This document shows, one piece after another, positions 1 to 6,087 of a DNA stretch of 11,087 nucleotides. Source of the stretch: Nanosyncoccus sp963544575. Its GTDB lineage: Bacteria > Patescibacteriota > Saccharimonadia > Saccharimonadales > Saccharimonadaceae. Both the position numbers and the translations under genes were made by a program. The notes beneath the pieces were generated by a model. The model did no database searches, was not told where the DNA came from, and saw only the letters and a program-made list of their open reading frames with translations. Location: the NCBI GenBank assembly GCA_963544575.1, contig CAUUFZ010000007.1:1-11087 (forward strand), given 5' to 3'. Numbering within the stretch: position 1 is the first letter of the stretch; every line of letters begins with the position of its first letter.

Positions 1-70
1 TATAATGAAGATAACTACTTAAAAACAGCTTGTTCCGAATTGTTTAACTAAACCAGCGTAATCTTTATTC

Positions 71-99
71 TTGACAAAATCTACAAATAGTGATATCAT
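71..99 (+). promoter_or_regulatory. Sigma-70-type promoter for the 85-residue gene
   Basis: A perfect TTGACA (71-76) is followed by a 17-base spacer and TATCAT (94-99). TG at 91-92 makes an extended -10 (TGaTATCAT). The predicted start is near 105-107, giving a leader of about 79 bases before the ATG at 185. A 6-5-6 inverted repeat, ATATTC-TTTTT-GAATAT (106-122), lies at the predicted start and could be an operator or a weak hairpin. Confidence 0.7.
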
Positions 100-184
100 A
101 TCATAATATTCTTTTTGAATATGTATTTTATATCGCACATTTCAACTTTGCAGGGAAGCAGCCAGTAGAATTCGAGGTGATTTT

Positions 185-442
185 ATGACAAGAATTCAAG
201 AAAATGTCTACACAATACCAGAAGAAATCTTCAAGGATGAAGTTTTCAGGAAATTAGTACATACTAAAACATTTTCTAGGCTTCGTAGCCTAGGCCCAGA
301 ATGTCTCTCTGAAACAGAAAAAAAGCAAATTGCAACTCAAATTGCAGAATACTGCAAGCTACCCGAAAAACCCAAAGAAGAGGAACTTAAAGATTATTCT
401 CGCGTTTTTTTAAAACGCACTATAGAAGTTTTTAATTACTAA
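185..442 (+). CDS. Unknown small charged protein (85 residues)
   Basis: I do not recognise this protein. It is short, rich in Lys and Glu, and has no signal peptide, membrane segment or recognisable motif, so it is probably cytoplasmic. It has two cysteines (in GPECLS and AEYCKL), which do not form a CxxC pair. The start is well supported: GAGGTGA (174-180) sits four bases before the ATG, and a consensus promoter lies upstream. A strong terminator follows directly, so the gene appears to be transcribed alone. It uses AGA, AGG and ATA codons more than the ribosomal genes nearby, which may mean a separate origin, but it is too short for that to be firm. That it is a real gene is fairly sure; its function is unknown. 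Confidence 0.75.
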   Translation: MTRIQENVYTIPEEIFKDEVFRKLVHTKTFSRLRSLGPECLSETEKKQIATQIAEYCKLPEKPKEEELKDYSRVFLKRTIEVFNY

Positions 443-460
443 ACCTCTTCACCCCTCCTC

Positions 461-486
461 GCCCCAGTATACTGGGGCTTTTTACT
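461..486 (+). terminator. Rho-independent terminator after the 85-residue gene
   Basis: A perfect 18-base palindrome GCCCCAGTATACTGGGGC (461-478) is followed by TTTTTACTTTT on the plus strand. On the minus strand the bases after the stem are purine-rich, so it should work for plus-strand transcription only. The converging minus-strand gene ends at 488, only ten bases away, and may have no terminator of its own here. Confidence 0.85.
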
Positions 487-487
487 T

Positions 488-1321
488 TTAATCCTCGCCC
501 AAACTATGAAAATATGCCGTCTTTGATTGTTTGTTAGGGTCAACCCGAAGAGTCCCATCCTTTTCTGCCTGATCATAAAGATCCGCAAAAGCTATTCGCA
601 TATATTTCTCGACACTACTACGATCATATTCATATCTCCCATCCGTATCTAGATAGATATCTTTATACTCATCATAGGGATCATCATTTGTTAAAAAATT
701 TCGGAAGGTTAATCTCCTTACACCATGATTGTCTGCAAGTTTATTAATTTCATTGAGATTTCTAATTAAACTATTGTGTACATTCTTTCGAGCACTTAGA
801 TAGGCCCTTTCATCAATTTTTTTCAGATCAAAGTCTCGCTCCGCTTCAATATGAGAACAAACTTTATCAGGTAAATCGCCCAGAATCTTCAACTGCGCAT
901 CGCGCTCTTTAGGATTTGAATTTTCCAGAATTTTCTGCTTCAAAATCTCAGTTCTTTCTTCGTAAAAATTACCCGCATACACCTCAGCCGTAACAGTGCG
1001 GTCATTCATTGAAATTCTTTCTTCACGATCTTTCTCGTATTTCGACGTATAGCAAGCATCATACTCAGCTTCTTTCATCTTGAAAAAAGCCCCACCGACT
1101 TCGTCTTCCCACTTCATGAATTCGGTTTCCGAAATCTTATTAGCTTTCACTCGCCTATCGAAAGCCTGTTCCGCACCCACATAATAACGCGCCCAGTGCC
1201 TTGTATCTTCACGTCTACGCTCAACAAACTCCTGCTCACGCTTGACGCGTTCCGCAAAACCATCGAATGCACTCGTATTTTTATTTTGACTATTAGAATT
1301 AGACAGTCTCTCCCCGGACAC
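488..1321 (-). CDS. Unknown charged, probably helical protein (277 residues)
   Basis: I do not recognise this family. The protein is hydrophilic throughout, dense in Glu, Lys, Arg and Asp with heptad-like stretches (residues about 20-175), so mostly alpha-helix or coiled coil is expected. No signal peptide or membrane segment is visible. The C-terminal part (about 200-277) is richer in Asp and Tyr. The start codon is GTG (1321-1319), chosen because a perfect AGGAGG (1331-1326) lies four bases upstream. A possible extended -10, TGcTAAAAT (1348-1340, minus strand), would give a leader of about 12 bases. The gene is divergent from infA, with the two promoters back to back. It runs toward the 85-residue gene but shares no visible function with it. 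Confidence 0.8.
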   Translation of the reverse strand: MSGERLSNSNSQNKNTSAFDGFAERVKREQEFVERRREDTRHWARYYVGAEQAFDRRVKANKISETEFMKWEDEVGGAFFKMKEAEYDACYTSKYEKDREERISMNDRTVTAEVYAGNFYEERTEILKQKILENSNPKERDAQLKILGDLPDKVCSHIEAERDFDLKKIDERAYLSARKNVHNSLIRNLNEINKLADNHGVRRLTFRNFLTNDDPYDEYKDIYLDTDGRYEYDRSSVEKYMRIAFADLYDQAEKDGTLRVDPNKQSKTAYFHSLGED

Positions 1322-1339
1322 TTTACCTCCTTTTTATTA

Positions 1340-1367
1340 ATTTTAGCACCAAATTCTCAGATTTTAA
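1340..1367 (-). promoter_or_regulatory. Candidate promoter for the 277-residue gene
   Basis: Read on the minus strand, TGcTAAAAT (1348-1340) is an extended -10. A weak -35, TTAAAA (1367-1362), lies 16 bases upstream. The predicted start near 1333 leaves just enough leader for the AGGAGG site before the GTG. It lies back to back with the infA promoter, the two -35 boxes being about five bases apart. Confidence 0.45.
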
Positions 1368-1371
1368 CCTC

Positions 1372-1400
1372 TTTACATTTTTAAAAATCTCTGGTAAAAT
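1372..1400 (+). promoter_or_regulatory. Promoter of the infA ribosomal protein operon
   Basis: TTTACA (1372-1377), a 17-base spacer and TAAAAT (1395-1400), with TG at 1392-1393, form an extended -10 promoter. The predicted start near 1407 leaves only about seven bases before the infA ATG at 1414. The transcript would then lack a Shine-Dalgarno site, since the only AGGT (1401-1404) lies upstream of that start. This promoter probably drives all nine genes to the terminator at 5437-5468. Confidence 0.7.
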
Positions 1401-1413
1401 AGGTAAATAATTT

Positions 1414-1635
1414 ATGGCTAGTCAAAAGGAAGTGATCAAATTAGGCGGCACTGTCGTAGATGCATTACCAAATACTCAATTTCGAGTAGAACTTGAGAAT
1501 GGTCATATTATTATTGCGCACATGAGCGGAAAAATGCGCAAAAACTTTATCCGTCTTGTGCCAGGTGACAAGGTTGAGGTTGAACTTACCCCTTACGATC
1601 TTACGAAGGGCCGTATCAGCTTCCGCCTTAAATAA
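1414..1635 (+). CDS. infA: Translation initiation factor IF-1
   Basis: IF-1 is a single OB-fold protein that binds the A site of the 30S subunit during initiation, together with IF-2 and IF-3. The 73 residues match the family along their whole length. The hallmark stretches are GTVVDALPNTQFRVELENG, HMSGKMRKNFIRLVPGD and KVEVELTPYDLTKGRI. The length is normal. It is the first gene of the ribosomal cluster and has its own promoter immediately upstream. The usual neighbours secY, adk and map are not here. Initiation is unusual because the predicted transcript start is only about seven bases before the ATG. It is separated from rpmJ by 88 bases with no clear terminator, so read-through is likely. 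Confidence 0.97.
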   Translation: MASQKEVIKLGGTVVDALPNTQFRVELENGHIIIAHMSGKMRKNFIRLVPGDKVEVELTPYDLTKGRISFRLK

Positions 1636-1723
1636 TATCAACCCTATTTTGGCGAACTCTGAAAAAATTTCCGCTTTTTCATTAGTACCTGAAATAGATT
1701 AACAAGGAAAGGATTTTTACACA

Positions 1724-1840
1724 GTGAAAGTACGTGCAAGTGTAAAGAAAATCTCCCCTGATGATATCTATGTTCGTCGCAAAGGCGTACTGCGTGTCAT
1801 CAACAAGAAAAAACCTAAGAATAAGCAAAGGCAGGGTTAA
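1724..1840 (+). CDS. rpmJ: Large-subunit ribosomal protein L36 (zinc-free form)
   Basis: This very short gene (38 residues, GTG start at 1724) is the 50S protein L36. It begins MKVRASVKK, has RRKGVLRVI in the middle and ends KQRQG, all classic L36. In the usual zinc-binding form, positions 11, 14, 27 and 33 (E. coli numbering) are Cys, Cys, Cys and His. Here they are Ser, Asp, Asn and Asn, so no zinc ribbon can form. The protein has no Cys or His at all. A purine-rich AAGGAAAGGA (1704-1713) lies about ten bases before the GTG. The stop codon is two bases before the rpsM start, in the standard infA-rpmJ-rpsM order. Confidence 0.95.
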   Translation: MKVRASVKKISPDDIYVRRKGVLRVINKKKPKNKQRQG

Positions 1841-1842
1841 GC

Positions 1843-2229
1843 ATGGCAAGAATTGCTAGCGTAGTCATCCCTTCCGAAAAACAAGTATGGATTGCCCTTA
1901 CTTACGTTTTTGGCATCGGACGCACTACCTCAAAAGCCATCCTTGCGGAGGCCAAAATTGAGCCTACCACTCGGGTGAAAGATCTCACCGAGGCTGAGGA
2001 ACAGAAAATCAACGACATTATTTCTAGCAAATATCAAGTCGAAGGTGATCTGCGTCGCCTCGTAACAAACAATATCAAACGCATTAAGGATATCAATTCT
2101 TATAAAGGTATCCGCCACAAGGCTGGTCTTCCAGTCAACGGCCAACGTACTCGTACGAACGCACGTACACGTAAGGGTAAGGCGATCGCGGTCGGTGGAA
2201 CACAACCAAAAGCAGCAAGTAAAACCTAG
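1843..2229 (+). CDS. rpsM: Small-subunit ribosomal protein S13
   Basis: S13 sits in the 30S head and contacts 16S rRNA, the P-site tRNA and the large subunit. The 128 residues match the family. The N-terminus is ARIASVVIPSEKQVWIALTYVFGIG, with the helix-two-turns-helix GIGRTTSKAIL. The conserved C-terminal RNA-binding stretch contains YKGIRHKAGLPVNGQRTRTN followed by ARTRKGK. The tail after residue 115 (AVGGTQPKAASKT) is slightly longer than usual. It starts two bases after rpmJ and is followed 16 bases later by rpsK, so it is co-transcribed. An AGGCAGGG upstream, inside the rpmJ end, is the likely ribosome binding site. Confidence 0.97.
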   Translation: MARIASVVIPSEKQVWIALTYVFGIGRTTSKAILAEAKIEPTTRVKDLTEAEEQKINDIISSKYQVEGDLRRLVTNNIKRIKDINSYKGIRHKAGLPVNGQRTRTNARTRKGKAIAVGGTQPKAASKT

Positions 2230-2245
2230 TTAGTGGAGTAAAAAT

Positions 2246-2653
2246 ATGACAGAAGAAGTTAGAACTGAAGAAGTCAAAGTCAAAACCAAGAAAGGCAAGC
2301 GTATTGTCACTTCTGGTCAGGTCCACGTCAAGGCCACCTTTAATAACACCATCATCAGCATTTCCGACAAGAAAGGCCAAGTCCTCGCTCAGTCATCTGC
2401 TGGTGCTAACGGTTTTAGAGGTTCCAAGAAGGGTACAGCTTACGCTGCTCAAATCGCCGCTGAAAAAGCTGGTGAAATTGCCAAAAAAGATCACGGTCTG
2501 AACTCCGTCGACGTTTACGTCAAGGGCATCGGTCTCGGTCGTGATAGCGCCATCCGTGCTATCTCAGGTCTTGGCATCAAAATTGATAGTATAACCGACC
2601 AAACACCTATCGCTCATGGTGGTGTACGTCCTAAAGGAGAGAGGAAACCGTAA
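2246..2653 (+). CDS. rpsK: Small-subunit ribosomal protein S11
   Basis: S11 is a 30S platform protein that helps form the mRNA exit region with S7 and S18. The 135 residues contain the core VHVKATFNNTIISISD, SSAGANGFRGSKKGT, AAEKAG and VDVYVKGIGLGRDSAIRA. The N-terminus is a Lys/Glu-rich extension (residues 1-20). The C-terminal motif is unusual. The widespread HNGCRPPK becomes HGGVRPKG, so the Asn that becomes isoaspartate in E. coli S11 (N119) is Gly here. The stop codon overlaps the rpsD ATG by one base (TAATG at 2651-2655). GGAG (2236-2239) is the probable ribosome binding site. Confidence 0.97.
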   Translation: MTEEVRTEEVKVKTKKGKRIVTSGQVHVKATFNNTIISISDKKGQVLAQSSAGANGFRGSKKGTAYAAQIAAEKAGEIAKKDHGLNSVDVYVKGIGLGRDSAIRAISGLGIKIDSITDQTPIAHGGVRPKGERKP

Positions 2654-3270
2654 TGGCACGAGATAAATCTCCAATTGTCAAACAAAGTCGTCGCGAGGGC
2701 TTTGCCCTAGCACCAAAAGCTCACAAAATCATGGCTAAAAAATCTGGTATTCCAGGTCAACACGGTGATATGCGAGTTCGCGGTGGTAGTTTGTATCTTA
2801 CCCAACTTCGCGAAAAGCAAAAAGTTCGTAGACTCTATGGTCTTCTCGAAAAACAATTTGCTAAATTGATGAAAGAAGCCCAAAAGGCCGAAGGTCTAAC
2901 CGGTGAAATCCTTCTAGAATACCTAGAACGCCGCGCAGATAACGTTGTTTTCCGCGCTGGTTTCGCTTCTACTCGTCGCCAAGCACGCCAACTTGTCTCT
3001 CACGGACACTTCACTCTTAACGGTCGCCGTATTGACATCCCTTCAATCCGCTTGAAGGCTGGTGACAAACTCGAAGTACGCGCTAAGTCTCAAAAGTCTG
3101 AATACTTCAAGAATCTCGACAACATCGTCGCTGCCAGTGGTGTTACTCCACTCAGCTGGATGAAGTCTGATGCCAAGAAAATGACTATCGAAATTACTGG
3201 CAAGCCAAAACGCGAAGAAGCCGAAGCAGGCATTAACGAACAACTAATCGTTGAGTATTACTCACGCTAA
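2653..3270 (+). CDS. rpsD: Small-subunit ribosomal protein S4
   Basis: S4 is a primary 16S rRNA-binding protein that starts 30S assembly; in E. coli it also represses this operon. The 205-residue length is normal. Visible motifs are SRREG (residues 12-16), PGQHG (34-38), LREKQKVRRLYGLLEKQF, and the S4 RNA-binding domain with ERRADNVVFRAGF, RQARQLVSHGHFTLNGRRID and INEQLIVEYYSR at the end. The N-terminal region has no cysteines, so this is the zinc-free form, also seen in E. coli. A long purine stretch (AAAGGAGAGAGG) precedes the start. The end overlaps the ribosome binding site of rpoA (TAAGGAG). I see no leader structure that would prove S4 autoregulation. Confidence 0.97.
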   Translation: MARDKSPIVKQSRREGFALAPKAHKIMAKKSGIPGQHGDMRVRGGSLYLTQLREKQKVRRLYGLLEKQFAKLMKEAQKAEGLTGEILLEYLERRADNVVFRAGFASTRRQARQLVSHGHFTLNGRRIDIPSIRLKAGDKLEVRAKSQKSEYFKNLDNIVAASGVTPLSWMKSDAKKMTIEITGKPKREEAEAGINEQLIVEYYSR

Positions 3271-3278
3271 GGAGAACA

Positions 3279-4229
3279 ATGACAACAAAAGTAATTCACG
3301 AAGCAAATCTTGCAGAAGTCATCGACGTATCCGAGAACTGTGCCTCATTTGTAATCAAGCCACTTTACTATGGCTATGGTAACACTTTGGGTAACTCTCT
3401 CCGCCGCGTCTTACTCTCAAGTATTAAGGGTGCTGCAATTACTTCCTTCAGTATCGAAGGTACTACTCACGAATTCACTGCAATTGAAGGTATTCGTGAA
3501 GATGTCGTCGACATCATGCTCAACCTTAAAAACATTCGTTTTAAGAGCCACTCCGACGCTCCAGTCGAGCTTACTCTTGAAATTAAAGGTAGCGAACAAT
3601 CCAAAAAAGATGGTGACGCACGTGTCGTCGCCGGCGATATTAAACTTACTAACGAAGTCGAAATCGCTAACCCAAACCAGGTAATTTGTCACATTGATGA
3701 TCCAAATTACACTTTGAAGATGCGTTTCATCGTCGAATCTGGTCGCGGTTATCTTACTATTGAGCGCTCAGCCGAAGAACGCATCCACAGCGATATGATC
3801 GCCCTTGATGCTGTCTTCACCCCTGTAATTCGCGTTCGTTTCAATGCTGAAAACACTCGTGTTGGTCAAGATATCAATCTTCAACAATTGACTATCACCG
3901 TCGAAACCGATGGTACCATCACTCCACGTGAAGCATTCGAAGAAGCCGCTGCGATTCTTGTGAATCAATATCAGGCTCTCGCTGGAAAAACTGTCGCTGA
4001 CACCGCTCCAGCTCCAGGCTCCAAGAACGAACAGGAAGATGCTGGTCTAATGCTTCCAATCGAAGAGTTAGGCCTTTCAGCTCGTACTGCTAACGCTCTT
4101 GTGAACAACGCAATTCACACTATCAGAGACCTCGTTGTCTTGTCTGAAACCGACCTCAAGGACCTCAAAGGCTTCGGCCAAAAGGCTCTTGATGAGGTTA
4201 AAAATAAACTTAAGGAGTTAAATATCTAA
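3279..4229 (+). CDS. rpoA: RNA polymerase subunit alpha
   Basis: Alpha dimerises to nucleate RNA polymerase assembly, and its C-terminal domain contacts UP elements and activators. The 316 residues have both domains. The N-terminal assembly domain (about 10-235) shows GNTLGNSLRRVLLSSIKG (residues 34-51). A flexible linker follows (about 236-255, rich in Ala, Pro and Gly). The C-terminal domain (about 257-316) has IEELGLSARTANAL, then LKDLKGFGQKALDEVK. Arg269 and Asn272 match the E. coli DNA-contacting R265 and N268, and Lys302 matches K298. UP-element binding is therefore probably kept. An AAGGAG overlaps the rpsD stop. The stop overlaps the rplQ ATG by one base. Confidence 0.98.
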   Translation: MTTKVIHEANLAEVIDVSENCASFVIKPLYYGYGNTLGNSLRRVLLSSIKGAAITSFSIEGTTHEFTAIEGIREDVVDIMLNLKNIRFKSHSDAPVELTLEIKGSEQSKKDGDARVVAGDIKLTNEVEIANPNQVICHIDDPNYTLKMRFIVESGRGYLTIERSAEERIHSDMIALDAVFTPVIRVRFNAENTRVGQDINLQQLTITVETDGTITPREAFEEAAAILVNQYQALAGKTVADTAPAPGSKNEQEDAGLMLPIEELGLSARTANALVNNAIHTIRDLVVLSETDLKDLKGFGQKALDEVKNKLKELNI

Positions 4230-4609
4230 TGCATCGCCACGGATATAAAGGCCGCAAGTTCGGCCGTGAAACCGACCAGAGAAGGGCACTACTACGTGGG
4301 CTGATGTGCTCTCTGATCAAATACCAGTCGATCACCGTGACTCTAGCTCGCGCCAAAGAAATGCGCCGCTACACCGAGAAGCTTATCACCATCGCTAAAA
4401 AAGGTGGTCTCGCTAATCGCCGTCTCCTCATCGCAAGATTGGATGACCTTGAAGTTGCAGACCTCTTGATGGATGTTATTGCTCCTCAAATCGAACGTGA
4501 TTCTGGTTACCTCAGAATTGAACGCGCTGGCTTCCGCAAGGGGGACCACGCTGAAATGGGTACTATCTCATTTGTCGATTCTATTAACCTAACTAAGGAG
4601 GCTAAATAA
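4229..4609 (+). CDS. rplQ: Large-subunit ribosomal protein L17
   Basis: L17 lies near the peptide exit tunnel of the 50S subunit. The 126-residue protein has the family's N-terminal pattern HRHGYKGRKFGRETDQRRALLRGL, then SLIKYQSITVTLARAKEMRRYTEKLITIAKKG, and the C-terminal GYLRIERAGFRKGDHAEMGTISFVD. It keeps the usual position after rpoA. Both ends overlap their neighbours by one base (TAATG). An AAGGAGG near its 3' end (4595-4601) serves as ribosome binding site for rplM. Confidence 0.96.
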   Translation: MHRHGYKGRKFGRETDQRRALLRGLMCSLIKYQSITVTLARAKEMRRYTEKLITIAKKGGLANRRLLIARLDDLEVADLLMDVIAPQIERDSGYLRIERAGFRKGDHAEMGTISFVDSINLTKEAK

Positions 4610-5034
4610 TGAAGACTTTTAGCCAAAAATCCGCTGAAATCAAGCGCGAATGGTATGTTATCGATGCCGCTTCTTTACCACTTGGTAAATTAGCCGTCGT
4701 CATCGCTGACAAACTTATGGGTAAGTCTAAAGTTACTTACACTCCACACATTGATAACGGTGACTACGTCATCGTCTTGAACGCTAAGAACATCCAAGTT
4801 ACTGGCAACAAGATGGTTGAAAAAATGTACTACCGTCACAGTGGCTTCCCAGGTGGTCTCACCGAGCTCAAGCTCGAAGAAATCATCGAGAAGAATCCAG
4901 CTTACGCCATCAAAGAAGCTGTCAAAGGCATGCTTCCAAAGAACAAGCTCGCTGACGATCGTTTAGCTCGTCTCCGTGTCTTCAATGGCGCTGAGCACAC
5001 TCATTCCGCTCAAAATCCAAAGGAGATTAAATAA
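4609..5034 (+). CDS. rplM: Large-subunit ribosomal protein L13
   Basis: L13 is an early-assembly 50S protein. The 141 residues show the expected REWYVIDAASLPLGKLA near the start, HIDNGDYVIVLNAKNIQVTG, the KMYYRHSGFPGG block, and AVKGMLPKNKLADDRLARLRVF with AEHTHSAQNP at the end. In many bacteria rplM-rpsI form a separate operon, or are separated from rplQ by genes such as those for ECF transporter ATPases and truA. Here rplM follows rplQ directly with a one-base overlap, an economical fused layout. It is coupled in the same way to rpsI. Confidence 0.97.
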   Translation: MKTFSQKSAEIKREWYVIDAASLPLGKLAVVIADKLMGKSKVTYTPHIDNGDYVIVLNAKNIQVTGNKMVEKMYYRHSGFPGGLTELKLEEIIEKNPAYAIKEAVKGMLPKNKLADDRLARLRVFNGAEHTHSAQNPKEIK

Positions 5035-5429
5035 TGGCAACCAAATATTCCTACGGACTTGGTCGTCGCAAAGCAGCTACTGCTCGCGCACGTCTATTTA
5101 AGGGTAAAGGTGAAATCACCATCAATAACAAGCCAGCTCTAGAGTATCTTTCTCTAAACAAAAGCTTGCTTGCTGAAGTGACCGATCCTTTAGCTCTCGT
5201 TAACAAGCAAAAAGAATTTGATGTTACCATCCTGGTTTCCGGTGGTGGTCTAGCTGGTCAAGTCGACGCAATCAAATTGGCAATCTCTAAGGCTCTTACC
5301 TTAGAATTCCCAGATCTACGTCCAGTCTTGAAGAAAGCTGGTCTCATCAAGCGCGACCCACGCGAAAAAGAACGCAAAAAATACGGTTTACGTTCTGCTC
5401 GCAAACGCGAACAATTCTCCAAGCGTTAA
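5034..5429 (+). CDS. rpsI: Small-subunit ribosomal protein S9
   Basis: S9 is a 30S head protein whose C-terminal tail reaches the P-site tRNA. The 131 residues contain YGLGRRKAATARARLFKGKGEI, NKPALEYL, VSGGGLAGQVDAIKLAISKAL, and RPVLKKAGLIKRDPREKERKKYGL. The protein ends in QFSKR, and the invariant terminal Lys-Arg that contacts tRNA is kept. It is the last gene of the operon and is followed within ten bases by a terminator. AAAGGAG in the rplM end is the ribosome binding site. Confidence 0.97.
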   Translation: MATKYSYGLGRRKAATARARLFKGKGEITINNKPALEYLSLNKSLLAEVTDPLALVNKQKEFDVTILVSGGGLAGQVDAIKLAISKALTLEFPDLRPVLKKAGLIKRDPREKERKKYGLRSARKREQFSKR

Positions 5430-5436
5430 TCAAAAG

Positions 5437-5468
5437 AAAATACTCCTCATCTGGGGAGTATTTTTTTA
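5437..5468 (+). terminator. Terminator of the ribosomal protein operon
   Basis: TACTCC (5441-5446) pairs with GGAGTA (5455-5460) around an eight-base loop. The stem extends through AAAA before it and TTTT after it, and ends in a run of seven T (5461-5467). It lies ten bases after the rpsI stop. Confidence 0.85.
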
Positions 5469-5550
5469 TGTTAAAACTAAGATTAAAACCCTCATCATCT
5501 CTAACTACCATAACTCCTAATACCAAGACAAAACCACCTCAGCAGAAACA

Positions 5551-5581
5551 ATCAAAGAAAAAAGCCCGTGAATCACGGGCT
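5551..5581 (-). terminator. Terminator of the 119-residue gene, overlapping its stop codon
   Basis: AGCCCGTG (5563-5570) and CACGGGCT (5574-5581) form a perfect eight-base stem with a three-base loop. On the minus strand it is followed by TTTTTTCTTTG. The TAG stop codon of the gene (5582-5580) lies partly inside the stem. Confidence 0.85.
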
Positions 5582-5939
5582 AGGCAGACATTGCCGCAAG
5601 TTTATAGTTTTCTACCAGAAAACTACTAAAATCACGGATCCAGCAGGTCGCTAAATGTCTGTAAGTTTGCGAGATGCGCACCACAATGGTTCTGGTTTCC
5701 TTAAAATCTCTGTAATTAGAGAGAAACGTCAGCTCCGCCCCCGTAAATGTACCGAGAGAATCCTCTAGTAATCTAAATTCCACCTCATCCGGCAGCTTCT
5801 CCTGAGTGTATTTGATGATGAAATAGCTCCAACCCAATTCCTTACTCAGATTTAATTCGATGCCGGCGGTCTTTGAATGTAGCTTATTGAATTTCTCAAA
5901 AAAAGTTAACATTTCTTTGCGCATAAAAAATACCCCCAT
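5580..5939 (-). CDS. Unknown small protein (119 residues)
   Basis: I do not recognise this protein. It has no signal peptide or membrane segment. It mixes charged and aromatic residues, with a likely helical N-terminus (MLTFFEKFNKLHSK) and beta-like segments further on (SYFIIKYTQ, TRTIVVRIS). The first ATG (5939) has no Shine-Dalgarno site. A second ATG at 5924 (MRKEMLTFF) is preceded by GGGGG at a suitable distance, so the true protein may be 114 residues. A TATAAT (5981-5976, minus strand) gives a leader of about 30 bases. Copies of an AACATAAGC element flank that -10. It might be a self-regulated regulator, but nothing in the protein shows DNA binding. It has its own terminator. Confidence 0.7.
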   Translation of the reverse strand: MGVFFMRKEMLTFFEKFNKLHSKTAGIELNLSKELGWSYFIIKYTQEKLPDEVEFRLLEDSLGTFTGAELTFLSNYRDFKETRTIVVRISQTYRHLATCWIRDFSSFLVENYKLAAMSA

Positions 5940-5955
5940 TCTAGGTTCTATTGTT

Positions 5956-6054
5956 TAACATAAGCAATCTTTATTATTATAACCCAACATAAGCGAAATC
6001 AATCAAAAAATAGAAAAATTTCGTCCAACATAAGCAAAATCAATCAAAAAATAG
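5956..6054. repeat. Direct repeats in the divergent promoter region
   Basis: Two 30-base direct repeats (5984-6013 and 6025-6054) differ at one position, and their starts are 41 bases apart. Each begins CCAACATAAGC. A third, shorter copy, TAACATAAGCAATC, is at 5956-5969. The first and second copies of AACATAAGC (5957-5965, 5986-5994) flank the minus-strand TATAAT (5981-5976). The third (6027-6035) lies upstream of the GtrA gene's -10. This is consistent with operator sites for a regulator, or with a local tandem duplication. Confidence 0.75.
5976..5981 (-). promoter_or_regulatory. -10 box of the 119-residue gene
   Basis: TATAAT read on the minus strand. TTGATT-like -35 candidates lie 15 or 19 bases upstream inside the direct repeat, neither at ideal spacing. 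The predicted start is near 5969. Confidence 0.45.
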
Positions 6055-6075
6055 CCAAAAATCCGCAATATCCGC

Positions 6076-6081
6076 TATAAT
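6076..6081 (+). promoter_or_regulatory. -10 box placed for a leaderless GtrA-family transcript
   Basis: A perfect TATAAT ends six bases before the ATG (6088), so a normal start site would fall on the A of the ATG. A partial -35, TAGCCA (6052-6057), is 18 bases upstream. No Shine-Dalgarno site is present. Confidence 0.6.
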
Positions 6082-6087
6082 ATAACC

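Noticed and set aside
19..138. Minus-strand reading frame of 39 codons (GTG at 138) with a protein-like composition, containing FVDFVKNKDYAGLVKQFG.
   Set aside because: It has no Shine-Dalgarno site, overlaps the promoter of the plus-strand gene, and is short in AT-rich sequence. It could be a gene remnant, but nothing here proves it.
1930..2380. Minus-strand frames opposite rpsM and rpsK.
   Set aside because: They are shadows of well-identified ribosomal protein genes and have no start signals.
2653..2790. Lack of zinc-binding cysteines in S4 as a novelty.
   Set aside because: Cysteine-free S4 is common, including in E. coli, so it is recorded only in the gene entry.
5984..6054. CRISPR-like array from the 30-base repeats.
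   Set aside because: Only two near-full copies with an 11-base gap, no spacer-sized intervals and no cas genes.
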